From: Paracoccus seriniphilus
GTDB taxonomy: Bacteria; Pseudomonadota; Alphaproteobacteria; Rhodobacterales; Rhodobacteraceae
Assembly: GCF_028553745.1 (NCBI RefSeq)
Contig: NZ_CP067129.1
Location: 850,501 to 914,500 of the forward strand
Length of the DNA: 64,000 bases
Reading direction: 5' to 3'
In this document: in pieces, positions 7,696-17,540 of the stretch
Numbering within the stretch: position 1 is the stretch's first letter
Layout of the letters: every line of letters starts with the position of its first letter
Program-made: the position numbers and the translations under genes
Notes under the pieces: generated by a model
The model's database searches: none
The model's input: the letters and a program-made list of their open reading frames with translations, nothing else
Told to the model about the DNA's origin: nothing

Positions 7696-10454
7696 TCGCC
7701 GCCGAGCCCGGCGTAGTCAAATGCGTCCTCGCGCAGTGACCAACGATATCGAGGAGCGCCGTAGCTATCCTCCATCCCCCGCGGAACGTTCAGAACGTCC
7801 CGGATCATGAAGCCTCCTCGCAACGTCCGCTCGTCCGGAGAAGCATCTCCGAGAACGGCGGCCACCTTACCCCAGTCCTCGAAAAAATATTCGGCAAGTA
7901 GCGGGATGACCTTGTGGCGCATCACGTCGTCGACTTGGTCCCGGTTGGCGCAGTTAATGAAATAAGCATGCCCGATCTGGTGCTCGCGGTCGTAGAGATA
8001 CTCGATCCGTTCGTTGAGCGCGGTCAGGATCCGCGGCAGGTCGAGGCCGCTTTCCCGGGCCGCATCTCTCAGCGCCTCCGGTTGGGGCAGCATTTCTCGG
8101 AATTCGAATCGTCGACGTAGAGCTGTGTCGAGGAGCGCGATCGAGCGGTCGGCTGTGTTCATAGTACCCAAGATATGCAGATTGGCCGGCACCCCGAATT
8201 CCTCGCCGGAATAGGGCAGGCGCGCCGTCAGCGCGTTGGACATTCCTAATCGTTTGTCGGGTTCGATGAGCGTAATCAATTCGCCGAAAACTTTGGAGAT
8301 ATTGGCCCGGTTGATCTCGTCGATGATCAGCACAAAGGGTTGGGTTTCGCTCTGCCCGTGATCGCTGTCACGGTTTACCAAGCGCTCAATCGAAGCCTGG
8401 TCGATGCGCGTGGGATCAAGCCTGTAGATTGATCGCATGGTAAAATTGCTGTCGTAGATCTCGCTCACCGGGACACCACCGCGATCCACCCAGAGCCATC
8501 TAACGGCACGTCGGTGACAATAGATGCGGCTGTCGCGCTGTAGATACTCGTAGCTGCCTGTAACCTCGCCTATGGCCCGAAAATACCCGTTGCCTTTACT
8601 CACGACAACGACATCTCCAATCTGCATCTGATTGCGAAAGGCATTCAAGAGTGCCACCTGACCTGATTGCGCAGTCACTTCACCTTCGCGCTTTCCATAT
8701 TTGCGGCAAGCCTTCAGAATTTCATCAACATCAGAGAAACGCTCGTCACTGAAGTCGATGTCCTCCCATCCAAGTAAGGTGTGTCCTTCGGATACGGCCT
8801 CTTCGAACAGATATTCTTCGGCTGCGATGTCGGCGCGCGCGATCGACATTTTGAAGATCTGCCGCCCTGAAAGCGAAAAGGCATCGTCGCCCGTTTGAAC
8901 CGCAAAGCCGCTTTCTGCTCGCTCCGCGATACGTCGGAAAATACCGGGCACAGGCTCCAGACGGAACCCAGTGCCCACACCGTCAGCGCCATCCGTGACG
9001 GGCTGGCGCCCCTCGATAAAGTCCTCGTAGGATAAGGATTGATGGAAGGTAACGAACTCGACCCGCTTTTCGTTGCGCAGTCGATTATAGGAAGCCATCA
9101 ACTCGGCGCGGTCGTCGGGCACGGGTTCGCCGCACATACGCAATGCCTCGGCCGCGGTGGCAAAGGTCTTGCCCGTGCCCGGTGGGCCATAAAGTATAAG
9201 ATTGGTTGGAGGCATATCGTCTGAAACTCCGGGTACGGATCCTGCCAATGCATCGCTTCGAGATAGTCGATAGGTGAATGTCGTTGTGCTACTTGGATTG
9301 GGACCGCTGATGTCGGGTTTGGTGGCTCCGATCATGTCCAGAAACTTGGATCCTCCCAGGGCCTGGCAGATGTTCGGGAAAACGTTTGTCAGGCCCATGA
9401 GCTTTGCCAGATCACTGACATGAACCGTGACCTCTACTTCTCCGGCATCGCGCGCCGGTTCAATGAAGTAATTGCTCGCGCAGGCTCGGATGCGATCAGC
9501 CCCGCTCTTCAGATGGCTCTGCTCTGGCGCGTTGCTGGGTCGACCTTCGGAATCGACTATGATATAGCCAGCGTTGTGTAACCGAGCGGCCGCAGCCCCC
9601 GGGGACCATCCACCGTTAAATTCAGTTTTATCCAATAAATAGCCAACAATCGGTTTTGTTGGGTAAGGGCGCTTTGCCGTGTGTGAGGTCGAACGCACCC
9701 AATAGCTGCTTGGCTCTCCAAAGGCGTCGAATATTTGGGAGTGTTTCCCGGTGTTCTCGTATTCGTCGAATGCCACCATTGCTATCTCGACATCGCGACG
9801 CGAAAAATTGGATGCTGTACTTTCGTTTCTCTTGTCGACGATCTCAAACCCGAGTTCGCGTAACTTCGCGCGCGATTCTGCTTCTCCGGCCCCATTGAAA
9901 TATTGGCTGGCGTTTAGTGATGGCCCGTCGGGCAACTTGGCAATCGCGGCGGCTACGGTTGCCTTGGACGGATACAGAGCGGTCTCGTTGTTCGGTCGTG
10001 TCGTCCATTGTTGGGGTTTTGAAAAGCCGACACGGCGCAAGAAATCCTCGACCCCTTCGGCATCGCAGTCATCCATGACGCTCAGAATTTCTTCCTTTGT
10101 CAACTTGTCGACCCATTCCTTATGGGTCTTCATGTCAGGCACTGCATGTTTGTCCTTCCGGAAAGCATCATATAGTCCGATTGCCTGCCGCAGAGTAGCG
10201 AGACCCGTGCGAAGATCACCATCGATCGGGACTGGTGACGGATTGCTCCGCTGCTGACGCTCGTCTTCGGTGCGGTAGGCAAATTGTGCAAGCAGTCCGT
10301 CTTCCGAAGACCGCTCCAGGGCCTCGTCGAGATCACCGATGAACTGCTCGATTCTTCGAATATTGCTAATGCGCGCGCCGATTGTCCGTTCCTCATGGCC
10401 ACGCCTGCTCAGCCAGTCCCTGAAATCATTTTCTCTCAAATGCCTTGTCCTCAA
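7692..10454 (-). CDS. mcrB: McrB-type AAA+ restriction motor with inserted recognition-like domain
   Basis: A 920-residue AAA+ NTPase that would recognise modified DNA and drive cleavage by McrC. Residues 160-207 and 263-302 are two copies of a YPxK-containing unit (LYPSKATVAAAI, PYPTKPIVGYLL) like those in other modification-dependent restriction enzymes. Walker A is LYGPPGTGKT (421-430), Walker B VLIIDEINRAN (708-718), sensor TMNTADRS (764-771), arginine finger RRRFEF (780-785). Between Walker A and B lies an insertion at about 525-695 with an EVE/PUA-like core (IGDVVVVSKGNGYFRAIGEV). The frame has no suitable ATG near its beginning; TTG at 10452-10454 with a GAGAGAG ribosome-binding site is the likely start. 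Coupled to mcrC. Confidence 0.88.
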   Translation of the reverse strand: MRTRHLRENDFRDWLSRRGHEERTIGARISNIRRIEQFIGDLDEALERSSEDGLLAQFAYRTEDERQQRSNPSPVPIDGDLRTGLATLRQAIGLYDAFRKDKHAVPDMKTHKEWVDKLTKEEILSVMDDCDAEGVEDFLRRVGFSKPQQWTTRPNNETALYPSKATVAAAIAKLPDGPSLNASQYFNGAGEAESRAKLRELGFEIVDKRNESTASNFSRRDVEIAMVAFDEYENTGKHSQIFDAFGEPSSYWVRSTSHTAKRPYPTKPIVGYLLDKTEFNGGWSPGAAAARLHNAGYIIVDSEGRPSNAPEQSHLKSGADRIRACASNYFIEPARDAGEVEVTVHVSDLAKLMGLTNVFPNICQALGGSKFLDMIGATKPDISGPNPSSTTTFTYRLSRSDALAGSVPGVSDDMPPTNLILYGPPGTGKTFATAAEALRMCGEPVPDDRAELMASYNRLRNEKRVEFVTFHQSLSYEDFIEGRQPVTDGADGVGTGFRLEPVPGIFRRIAERAESGFAVQTGDDAFSLSGRQIFKMSIARADIAAEEYLFEEAVSEGHTLLGWEDIDFSDERFSDVDEILKACRKYGKREGEVTAQSGQVALLNAFRNQMQIGDVVVVSKGNGYFRAIGEVTGSYEYLQRDSRIYCHRRAVRWLWVDRGGVPVSEIYDSNFTMRSIYRLDPTRIDQASIERLVNRDSDHGQSETQPFVLIIDEINRANISKVFGELITLIEPDKRLGMSNALTARLPYSGEEFGVPANLHILGTMNTADRSIALLDTALRRRFEFREMLPQPEALRDAARESGLDLPRILTALNERIEYLYDREHQIGHAYFINCANRDQVDDVMRHKVIPLLAEYFFEDWGKVAAVLGDASPDERTLRGGFMIRDVLNVPRGMEDSYGAPRYRWSLREDAFDYAGLGGE

Positions 10455-10710
10455 ACTCTCTCGCCGGTGACACCGTCATGCCCGCTACGATCCGGCCATA
10501 GCCGACTGATTACCCCAACAGTTGAATACCGAGGCGATGCTCTTGGCAAGCGCAGCAAGTAGTGGGACGATTCACCAGAGCATGCTCGTCCGATGATCAG
10601 GAAAAAACCGTCTCTCATGGCTCATTGCATTTTGGCGAAGTTCGACAAGGACCAATATTCCTTTTGACACGGTGAGAACCTGTCAAGACACATGCCCAAA
10701 GAAAAAATGA
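10455..10710. other. upstream region of mcrB, no gene recognised
   Basis: A 256-bp gap between the TTG start of mcrB and the next fragment. It must contain the mcrBC promoter, but no convincing -35/-10 pair or operator was found. Frames here are short and unlike proteins. Confidence 0.4.
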
Positions 10711-10861
10711 ATGACCAATATAGAGAAAGCCTCTGAAATTGCTCAACTGCCCCCGGAAAAGCAGGTAGAACTTCTCAAAGTTGCGGCCCGTTCTGTACCG
10801 CCTCGATCCGTGAGGGGGAGCACCAAAGACCGATTCTATGCACACCAGTGCGGTCTTTCGC
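10711..10861 (+). pseudogene. 5' fragment of an unidentified gene cut by IS5 insertion
   Basis: An ATG-initiated plus-strand frame, MTNIEKASEIAQLPPEKQVELLKVAARS and onward, reads as a charged helical protein start for about 45 codons and then runs into the end of the IS5 relic near 10862, where the sense is lost. The family is not recognised; only the N-terminus survives. It is the only plus-strand gene trace inside the element. Confidence 0.35.
10825..10858. repeat. inverted repeat next to the IS5 end
   Basis: AAAGACCG (10825-10832) and CGGTCTTT (10851-10858) form an 8-bp inverted repeat with an 18-base loop, immediately outside the IS5 terminal GGCTTTGTTGCAC. It could be a terminator or operator of the disrupted gene, or part of the insertion target; undetermined. 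Confidence 0.35.
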
Positions 10862-11380
10862 GGCTTTGTTGCACAAATCGGATTGCGACCTGACTTTCCC
10901 TTTCCCCGGACAGACCTATCCTACGGGCACCGTGACGGGTATGCCGAGAGCGGTGTAGCGGTTGAGCACCGCGACGCGGATCTGGATTTCGGCGACCTGC
11001 CGGTTGAAGTCTCTCGACATCAGGGATTGGCCGAGAAGCTTGATGCAGTTCATCTTGCTCTCGACGCGGCTTCGGCGGTGGTATCCGCTCCATTTTCGCC
11101 AGATGGCGCGGCCGAGGTATCGCGATGCATTGACTGCCTCGTTGCGGGCGACAGCTCCGGCGCTTGTGGGTTTCCATGGTTTGGCGTTCTTGCGCGGCGG
11201 GATGACGGCGTGGGCATAGCGGGTGGCAATCGCGTCGTGGCAATTTCGAGTGTCGTAGGCCCCGTCAGCCGTGACGCTACCGATGGCTTGGTTTGGCGGG
11301 ATTTGCTCGAGTAACTCCGGCAACATGGGCGCGTCGCCGACATTGCTGGTGGTGATTTCGACCGCCCGCACTTCCATCGG
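10862..11380 (-). mobile_element. IS5-family relic, 3' part only
   Basis: Starts at the typical terminal sequence GGCTTTGTTGCACAAATCGG and contains the C-terminal part of an IS5-type transposase on the minus strand (coding 10916 to about 11380). The second catalytic Asp (TADGAYDT) and the Y-(2)-R-(3)-E-(6)-K signature (YHRRSRVESKMNCIK) are present; the first Asp and everything N-terminal are missing. The missing half is not found on the far side of the IS21 element, so the left end of IS5 was deleted rather than merely split. Inactive. Confidence 0.85.
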
Positions 11381-11510
11381 TGTCAATCGGCAGGCAATCT
11401 TGACCCCCTATCGGCGTTCAAAAATGACCCCCATGGAGCGCACGGGTAGCTGGCCCGATGCGGTGTAGCCCCCATACAGCGCAGCCGTATCGGGCCAGCG
11501 TGGCCGTCGG

Positions 11511-12239
11511 TCATTCTCGGGTCTTGAAGCGCCAGCTCTCGTTGCCGGTTTCGACGATGTCGCAGTGATGGGTCAGCCGGTCGAGCAGCGCCGTGGTCAT
11601 CTTCGCGTCGCCAAAGACCGAAGGCCATTCCCCGAAGTCGAGATTGGTCGTCACGATGATCGAGGTGCGTTCGTAGAGGCGGCTGATGAGATGGAACAGT
11701 AGCTGGCCGCCGGTCTGCGCGAAGGGGAGATAGCCGAGCTCATCGAGGATCAGGAAGTCGAGGCGGCAGAGCAGGTCTGCCGTGCGCCCCTGTCGATCGG
11801 CACGGGCTTCGGCATCGAGCTTGTTTACCAGGTCTACGACATTGAAGAAGCGCCCCCGCTTGCCGCGCCGGATGCAGGCCCGGGCGATGCTGACGGCCAG
11901 GTGCGATTTACCAGTCCCGGTGCCGCCGATGAGGACGACATTGCGCTGCTGTTCGAGGAACTCTCCGGCGGCCAGATCGCGTACCAGCGTCTCGTTGACC
12001 GGCGTTTCCTCGAAGCTGAACTCGTCGACCTCTTTCGCCAGCGGCAACTTGGCGATCGTCATCTGATATTTGATCGAGCGCGCCTGCTTCTCGCTGATCT
12101 CGGCATTCAGCAGGTCGCCGACGATCTGTTGCGGCTCGTGCTGGCGCTTCACCGCCGTGGTGATGATCTCATCGTAGGCGGCCTTCATGCCGTAAAGCTT
12201 CAGCTGGCTCATCGCGTCCAGCACTTGTGATCTTTCCAT
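11511..12239 (-). CDS. istB: IS21-family helper ATPase IstB
   Basis: A 242-residue DnaA/DnaC-like AAA+ ATPase that selects target DNA for the IstA transposase. Walker [12 protein letters not shown] lies at about residues 105-115, Walker [13 protein letters not shown] at about 169-180, then TSIIVTTNL (sensor 1 region) and an LLDRLTHHC arginine-finger segment. The N-terminus ([24 protein letters not shown]) is the usual IstB helical domain. Its start lies 70 bp inside the 3' end of istA in another frame. No defects are seen. Confidence 0.93.
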   Translation of the reverse strand: MERSQVLDAMSQLKLYGMKAAYDEIITTAVKRQHEPQQIVGDLLNAEISEKQARSIKYQMTIAKLPLAKEVDEFSFEETPVNETLVRDLAAGEFLEQQRNVVLIGGTGTGKSHLAVSIARACIRRGKRGRFFNVVDLVNKLDAEARADRQGRTADLLCRLDFLILDELGYLPFAQTGGQLLFHLISRLYERTSIIVTTNLDFGEWPSVFGDAKMTTALLDRLTHHCDIVETGNESWRFKTRE

Positions 12240-13737
12240 GGTTGGGTCTCCTGAGACTGTCGTAGCGTTTGCAATCGGCGACGGGCTCGCAGGTCAGTCG
12301 CAACGCGGCCGGCGTATCGATGGTCAGTGGCGGTGGCGGCTCCCGATGCCGTGCAAGGATGTTGATGACGACCGAGGCCGCAGGGACCCCTTCGCTCAGG
12401 GCCTCGGCACAGGCAGCATCCACCGCATCCAGCCCATCGATCGGGATCATGCTCAGGATCTGGACCATCTGCCGGTCGCCGTTCGGCACCTTGCCAAGCT
12501 TGCGCTGCACGCGCCTGATCGCCGGCGGCAGGTCCCAGCCCTTGAAGGGGGCCCCATTCCGGAGGGCGCCGGGCTTGCGAGCCAGAACCGGAATGTAGTG
12601 CAACGGGTCGTAGATGGCCTTGTCGCGCCCGAAGGCTCGGGCGTGCTGCCCCACGATCTTGCCGTCCTGCCAGAACTCGACCCGCTCGGCATAGGCACGG
12701 ATCTCGACAGGTCGGCCAACGGCCCGGCCGTTCACGGAGTAGCGGTTCTTGTCGAACCGGACGAGACAGGTCTTCGAGACCGAGGCTGGCACGGCATGGA
12801 AGCCGTCGAACGGACCGACGTAGGGGACAAGACTCGTGCGCTCGTCCTGGAATACCTCCCAGATCGTTCGATCCCGAAGCTCCTGGTGCGGGTTGGCTTT
12901 GGCCCAGGCAACACAGCGATCCTCGAGCCAGGCGTTGAGTTCGGCGTAGCTCTTGAACTTCGGCCGAGGCACGAAGAACCGCCGCCGGACAACGCCGACC
13001 TGGTTCTCGACCTGTCCCTTCTCCCAGCCGGATGCCGGGGTGCAAGCGACGGGATCGACGAGGTAATGGCTGCACATCTGCTGGAACCGGCGGTTGTAGG
13101 CGCGGTCGCGGCCGACGAAGATCGTGTCGACCGCGGTCTTCATGTTGTCGTAGATGCCCCGTGTGCAGGTGCCCCCGAAGAAGGCGAACGCCTTGTCATG
13201 GGCGTCGAAGACCATCTCCTGCGTCTCGCGGGGATAGGCACGCACGAACAGCATCCGGCTGTGACACAGGCGGACATGTGCCACCTTCACTGTGGTCGTC
13301 GCGCCATCGATCACTACGATCTCATGGCTCCAGTCGAACTGGTAGGCTTCCCCCGGATCGAAGCTCAGCGGCACATAGGCCGCGGCGGATGCCACCACCT
13401 CCTCCTTGGACCAGGTTGCCGCGTATCGCCGGACCGCATCATAGCCGCCATCATATCCTCGGGCCCGGAGTTCCTCGAAGATGCGGATGCGGGTCAGTCG
13501 CTCGCGCTTGGGCTTCCGCGCGTTCACCGACAGCATCTCGTCGAGCAAGTCTTTCCAAGGTCCGATCTTCGGCAACGGCTGAATGGTTCGCTCGTAGGTG
13601 AGCTCCGTTGCACCTGATCGGATCACCTTGCGCACCGTGTTCCGCGACACCCGCAGTTCACGGCAGATCTGCTTGATCGACTTCTTGTCCTGAAAATACG
13701 CCCGCCGGATCTTCGCTATCGTCTCCACGACCAACAT
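12169..13737 (-). CDS. istA: IS21-family transposase IstA
   Basis: A 522-residue DDE transposase. N-terminal helix-turn-helix: [20 protein letters not shown] (about 19-38). The rve core contains [14 protein letters not shown] (first Asp), [13 protein letters not shown] (second Asp) and [19 protein letters not shown] (Glu). The C-terminus carries the Mu-type beta-barrel region ([17 protein letters not shown]) and ends in a basic tail overlapping the start of istB. All catalytic residues are present, so the element may be competent. It is not closely similar to the decayed istA at 4698-5231, so two different IS21 lineages reached this region. Confidence 0.93.
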   Translation of the reverse strand: MLVVETIAKIRRAYFQDKKSIKQICRELRVSRNTVRKVIRSGATELTYERTIQPLPKIGPWKDLLDEMLSVNARKPKRERLTRIRIFEELRARGYDGGYDAVRRYAATWSKEEVVASAAAYVPLSFDPGEAYQFDWSHEIVVIDGATTTVKVAHVRLCHSRMLFVRAYPRETQEMVFDAHDKAFAFFGGTCTRGIYDNMKTAVDTIFVGRDRAYNRRFQQMCSHYLVDPVACTPASGWEKGQVENQVGVVRRRFFVPRPKFKSYAELNAWLEDRCVAWAKANPHQELRDRTIWEVFQDERTSLVPYVGPFDGFHAVPASVSKTCLVRFDKNRYSVNGRAVGRPVEIRAYAERVEFWQDGKIVGQHARAFGRDKAIYDPLHYIPVLARKPGALRNGAPFKGWDLPPAIRRVQRKLGKVPNGDRQMVQILSMIPIDGLDAVDAACAEALSEGVPAASVVINILARHREPPPPLTIDTPAALRLTCEPVADCKRYDSLRRPNHGKITSAGRDEPAEALRHEGRLR

Positions 13738-13946
13738 CCCACACTGTGCTCCCCGATGACCTCGGGGGCATCATCCACATCAGTGTAAGGGGGTCATTTT
13801 TGGACGCCGATCACCCCTCTACGGGGTCAAAATTGCACGCCGGTTCACACCGAGAAGCTCCTGTTGGGGCGGTGAACCACGGCCTTAAATGCACTCGGGG
13901 ATTGTTTCCGATGGCCGGCGGAGTGTGCCGGCCATCATCTTCGGGG

Positions 13947-15110
13947 TCATGCTTTCGGGCTGAGCCTGTAAGCCTTGCGCCGCTTCTTCCCGTCAATCTT
14001 CGTGCCGGCGGGAAGCTCGTGGATCCATCCATGTTGCTTCAGGATACCCAGCATCCGATCGAGGGCCTTCGCACGCCTGGCTTGAACGGGGCCATACTGC
14101 AGGATCCGGTCGGTCGCGAACCCGTCGCCGGGCTTCAGGTTCTTGCGGAGCCAGTCCAGAAGGGTCTGGGCCTGTGCCATTTCGGTTTCGTTCGTCGCGG
14201 CGATGCACAGAAACTTGTATTGGCCCAGATAGTATTTGACCAACTCGCATGCTGCTTTCATGACGTCGCCGGAGACCGTCTCGGCGTCGCGGTCTTCGAA
14301 GAGCGTCATGATCGCGGCGAGCCGACATGCATGTTCCGAGGCCTTCGAAGCGAATCCCGAGATATCGGCAGCCCAACCGCCCCGGCCGAGTTCGGCTTCG
14401 ATGTTGTCATGAAACTTGATGCAGGTAGCGAGGGCCTCCTCCGACAGGGACAGGAACCGCTCGGTCGAATCCGCAAGCGTGGCCGTGAGGACTGCCTCGA
14501 CTTCGTCATGAAAGCGCTTGGCCGCCGCTTCGTCGGTGAACCAGCCCAGAAACCCGCATCCGGACGCCACCATCTTGAAGGCGCCTTCGACCGTGGCTTC
14601 CGTCACGAGGAAGCTCGGACAGACAGGAGCCGAAGGCTTTTCCTATCCACATTCAAGGCTTGCCATATCCGACCTGTGACGCGCCATCGCGACTTCATGT
14701 TCCTTCCGAAGGCGCATTACGACCCGGTCGATACCCGTCCTCGCGATCTTGTCGGCGGCACTCTTGCGCTCGCCCGATAGCGCAATGGTCACGAAGGCGG
14801 CCGTTGCGTTCGAGGGCGACCCGAGGGTTTGGATCTTCGCCCGACTCCCTGCAACAAGCGAGGCCACGGACAGGACCGACTGCGCAGCCAGAGCGGTTGG
14901 GCGCTGGGTCTTGCTCATGATCGCCTCGGCCGCTCTGCGAAGTTTTGGTGTTAGGCAGTCGAGCGGGTAACCAGTTTTCGGCGGCTCTGCATGCGGGAGT
15001 GGCGTGGGGTCCTGTTGCGGAGGCGCCTTCTCCTCGGACGGCACTGAAAAGTCCGGCTTCGACGTTTTGGCGTCATTCCTGCCGACATAGGACATGATAC
15101 GAGCAAACAT
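13947..15110 (-). pseudogene. DUF3987 family gene broken by an in-frame TAG and internal deletions
   Basis: One reading frame, interrupted by a TAG at 14643-14645. The 5' part (14646-15110) has the DUF3987 N-terminal signature YPLDCLTPKLRRAAEAI, ALAAQSVLSVASL and SGERKSAADKIA. After the stop the same frame resumes with CPSFLVTEATVEGAFKM and GWFTDEA, then jumps to AAKRFHDEVEAVL and the helical C-terminus ending at 13947. The stretch normally following FTDEA is missing, so at least one internal deletion accompanies the stop. DUF3987 proteins have primase/helicase-like roles in plasmids and islands, so this was probably the replication or maintenance gene of the element. Reinitiation at GTG 14604-14606 would give only the C-terminal half. 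Confidence 0.75.
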
Positions 15111-15276
15111 TCCTGACCTCCATTGCTGCTCGTGTTGTGATCAGGAAATCGGTCGACCGGCTTTCCGGCGGAAACGGCAGAGAGCGGATTCTTGCGGTGA
15201 AGTTTTTTGGGGGGAGAGCCATGCGGCTTGCACGCATGAACGCCGGGCCTCGTCAAAAAATCAGGAAACGACGAAG

Positions 15277-15302
15277 AAGGCCCCAGCGCTTGCTTGGGCC
15301 TT
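15277..15302 (-). terminator. hairpin downstream of the integrase operon
   Basis: AAGGCCC (15277-15283) and GGGCCTT (15296-15302) form a 7-bp stem that follows the small hypothetical gene on the minus strand. The following T-run is weak (CTTCTTCG), so it is only a plausible terminator. The rest of 15111-15312 shows nothing recognisable. Confidence 0.35.
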
Positions 15303-15312
15303 TCCACAGTTG

Positions 15313-15510
15313 CTATGAGTCGGAAATCGGACCGACTATATCGGGGAGGCCGATACTGGCCTTGGACAGTGCATCAAGGATTTTCCTGCGGAAGATGTCG
15401 TCCAGCAATTGATTCTCATGTCGTGTGACATCTGGCATCGCCATCCTGGCCAGGTTGTCTGCGCATTCCTTTTCAAGGAGTTCGCGCCGCAAGGCTTCCT
15501 GTCCCGGCAC
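15313..15510 (-). CDS. small hypothetical protein downstream of the integrase
   Basis: A 65-residue frame starting at 15510, 8 bp after the integrase stop and on the same strand, so probably co-transcribed. It is acidic and helical (LRRELLEKECADNLARM, LLDDIFRRKILDALSKAS). Some integrative elements keep a small recombination directionality factor or regulator beside the recombinase, but no helix-turn-helix can be recognised here, so no function is assigned. Confidence 0.45.
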   Translation of the reverse strand: MPGQEALRRELLEKECADNLARMAMPDVTRHENQLLDDIFRRKILDALSKASIGLPDIVGPISDS

Positions 15511-15518
15511 AGTTCATA

Positions 15519-17540
15519 TCAGCGTGCTGCGCTCCGGAAGTCGACGACTTTGCCCTGAAAACCGATGCTCTCTCTGTTGTCGAACGGCCGAGCGATCATG
15601 CTCACGTCCAGTTCCACGTCGCAGATCCGTTCGTAGAGCGTCGCCAGCTTCAGACCTTGCGAGTAAGACTTGGCCCCCTCGTCGACAGGATCGTGCCCCA
15701 TAAGCAGGCAGCGGATCGCGTCGGATTTGTCGTGGTTCATCAAATCGGAGTTGAACGAGGTCCGCATCGCATGGAGATCGTACCCCTCCCAGTATACGCC
15801 GTTCTTTTTTCGGTAATAGTTGAATTTCTTGGTATAATTCTCGGAGAAGGTTCCTTTGGACTTTCCGCGCGTCAGATTGACGAACAGGCGATGAGTGCCT
15901 TGCTTGCGGCGCAGTTCCACGAGTTTGAGCAGGCCAAGTTCGATGAGTGTCGGATGGACCGGAATACGCCGTTGGGAGTCGATGGTCTTGACATTGTTGG
16001 CATCGAGAACCTTCACATCAACATATGAAATGCCCGTGTCGGAGCCGAAGTCGTCGGGGCCCAGTTGGCAGGCCTCTTCTTCGCGCATTCCCATGAGCCT
16101 GGCCAGCAGAGGAATCCAATAGAAAGGTTCCCCGGGATCTTCGAAGGGGCCTTGGAAGGCAGGTGAGCCCAAAAACGTATAGATGCGATCATCCCAACAA
16201 ACCCTTTTGCGTTTTTGTTCGTTCTTCTTCCATTTATCCTTGAGTTTATTGGGCACGCTGCAGATTTCGAACGGATTTCGATCAATCAACTGCAGATCGT
16301 AGAGCATTTTTCCGACAGATTTGATGTAGCCGCGGTGCTTGGCGCGGGTCTCCGCGCGAAGGCGGGGAATATGGGCGTCCAGGCGGGCTTTTTCCCGATC
16401 AGCTTCGGTCACCTCTGGCCCATTCCCAAGCGCCTTCAGGGCGTCTTTTTCTGCGCGCTCCTCCTCGGCGTTGAGATCCTCGATCAGGGCTCGGAATCCA
16501 TTCTTGGCCACGAACTTGTCTTTGCCCTTTGAATGTTGATAGGGCAGCTCGGGAAGGATTTTCAGGGCGTCCCGAATATCGTCCTGATCGGCCTCTTCGA
16601 ATGGGACGTTCCCGATGAATTCCACCCAGAATTTTTCGGCCACGTTCGCCTTGCTGCCGCTGTTGGATTTCCATTTCTTGCCGGCTGCCGCGTCGCCGGT
16701 CTGTTCCATTGAGAAATCGTCGCCGTATCCGGCAAGCTTGAGCTCTTTCATCAACTTGATGCCCTCGAGGAGCGTAATACCCCGGGGCTTGGTTTGAAGG
16801 ACTTCCTGCGTTTCAGGCGAGAGATCCCGCATGTCAATGTTCATGAGCAACGGCGGTCGCAGCTTGATCCGGAATGCGGTGTCGTCATCTTGGGGTGCGA
16901 GGTTCGAGCGAGAGATTTCGGTTTCCTCATCCGCCGATGCAGTCGGTTTGCGAACGATTTCGGAAGGTCCGGTTTTGGCGGGAGTTTCCACGACACGGTT
17001 CTGAACGGGACAGGCCATCTGTGGTTCGGCCGACGTGGTTGTAGTCGGCATTGTCGGCACGGCCACGGGAAACACGGTCGGTGCGGCTGCTGCCGGGACG
17101 ATTGGGGCCAGTGCCGGCGGTTGGGCCACAAGGCCGGGCACGGCGGCAACCGGAGAGGCAGAACGGCTCGCCATGACCGATCGGAAAATTGGTGTCGGTT
17201 CGTCGTGGTGCCCGAATTCCCGGCGCTCTCGCTCCCGCGACACGTCGAGCATGACGCGCAGCCCTTGGAAGGCGAGTGCGCGCCAGTCTGCACTGTTTTC
17301 GTCAAGCGTTATACCCAAGCGCTGCGCCATCTCGCGCAGCGGCTCGACTGCGGGGGACCGATCGCCGAGCGCGAGCGCCCGGCGCAACATGTCCTGAGTT
17401 GCACGCTCCGTCTGCACGGCATAACTTGCCGCCGCTTCGGAGCGAGGTTCGGCGCAGGCGCGCAGAGCTTCGTGTGCGGCGATCTGGAAACGCGCCATTT
17501 CGGTCAGCAATGCAACGTGCTCGGGCTTCAGATGATCCAC
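15519..17540 (-). CDS. tyrosine recombinase (integrase) of the tRNA-Asn element, N-terminally disrupted
   Basis: Catalyses site-specific integration into the tRNA-Asn end. The open frame gives 673 residues from GTG 17538-17540. Residues about 115-235 are a Pro/Ala-rich low-complexity linker; a SAM-like core-binding region follows; then comes the catalytic domain with GMREEEACQL (Arg I), YDLHAMRTSFNSD (His-x-x-Arg), LLMGHDP (third His) and a nucleophile candidate Tyr in KSYSQG. In the left-hand copy the protein begins about 74 residues further upstream with a DUF6538-like domain; here that part is destroyed by a 2-bp insertion and a TAG (see 17541-17761). Whether the shorter product works is doubtful. 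It contains AT-rich stretches unlike neighbouring chromosomal genes. Confidence 0.85.
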   Translation of the reverse strand: MDHLKPEHVALLTEMARFQIAAHEALRACAEPRSEAAASYAVQTERATQDMLRRALALGDRSPAVEPLREMAQRLGITLDENSADWRALAFQGLRVMLDVSRERERREFGHHDEPTPIFRSVMASRSASPVAAVPGLVAQPPALAPIVPAAAAPTVFPVAVPTMPTTTTSAEPQMACPVQNRVVETPAKTGPSEIVRKPTASADEETEISRSNLAPQDDDTAFRIKLRPPLLMNIDMRDLSPETQEVLQTKPRGITLLEGIKLMKELKLAGYGDDFSMEQTGDAAAGKKWKSNSGSKANVAEKFWVEFIGNVPFEEADQDDIRDALKILPELPYQHSKGKDKFVAKNGFRALIEDLNAEEERAEKDALKALGNGPEVTEADREKARLDAHIPRLRAETRAKHRGYIKSVGKMLYDLQLIDRNPFEICSVPNKLKDKWKKNEQKRKRVCWDDRIYTFLGSPAFQGPFEDPGEPFYWIPLLARLMGMREEEACQLGPDDFGSDTGISYVDVKVLDANNVKTIDSQRRIPVHPTLIELGLLKLVELRRKQGTHRLFVNLTRGKSKGTFSENYTKKFNYYRKKNGVYWEGYDLHAMRTSFNSDLMNHDKSDAIRCLLMGHDPVDEGAKSYSQGLKLATLYERICDVELDVSMIARPFDNRESIGFQGKVVDFRSAAR

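Larger units (their letters stand above)
11381..13849 (-). mobile_element. complete IS21-family insertion sequence
   Basis: A 2.47-kb element with istA and istB intact on the minus strand. The ends are imperfect inverted repeats: left TGTCAATCGGCAGGCAAT, right (complement) TGTGAACCGGCGTGCAAT, each followed inward by a TTGACCCC block and a second repeat GGGGGTCATTTTTG, the nested end structure usual for IS21. Flanks differ (CCATCGG versus CCGAGAA), so no target-site duplication is visible. Combined with the half-missing IS5, this suggests an adjacent deletion. It could still be active. Confidence 0.85.

Noticed and set aside
6385..10454. A multi-gene defence island beyond McrBC
   Set aside because: The remaining genes of the element are mobile-element, replication-type or unidentified fragments; no toxin-antitoxin, methyltransferase or other defence gene could be supported.
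12238..13617. A 459-codon plus-strand open frame within the IS21 element
   Set aside because: Antisense shadow of istA.
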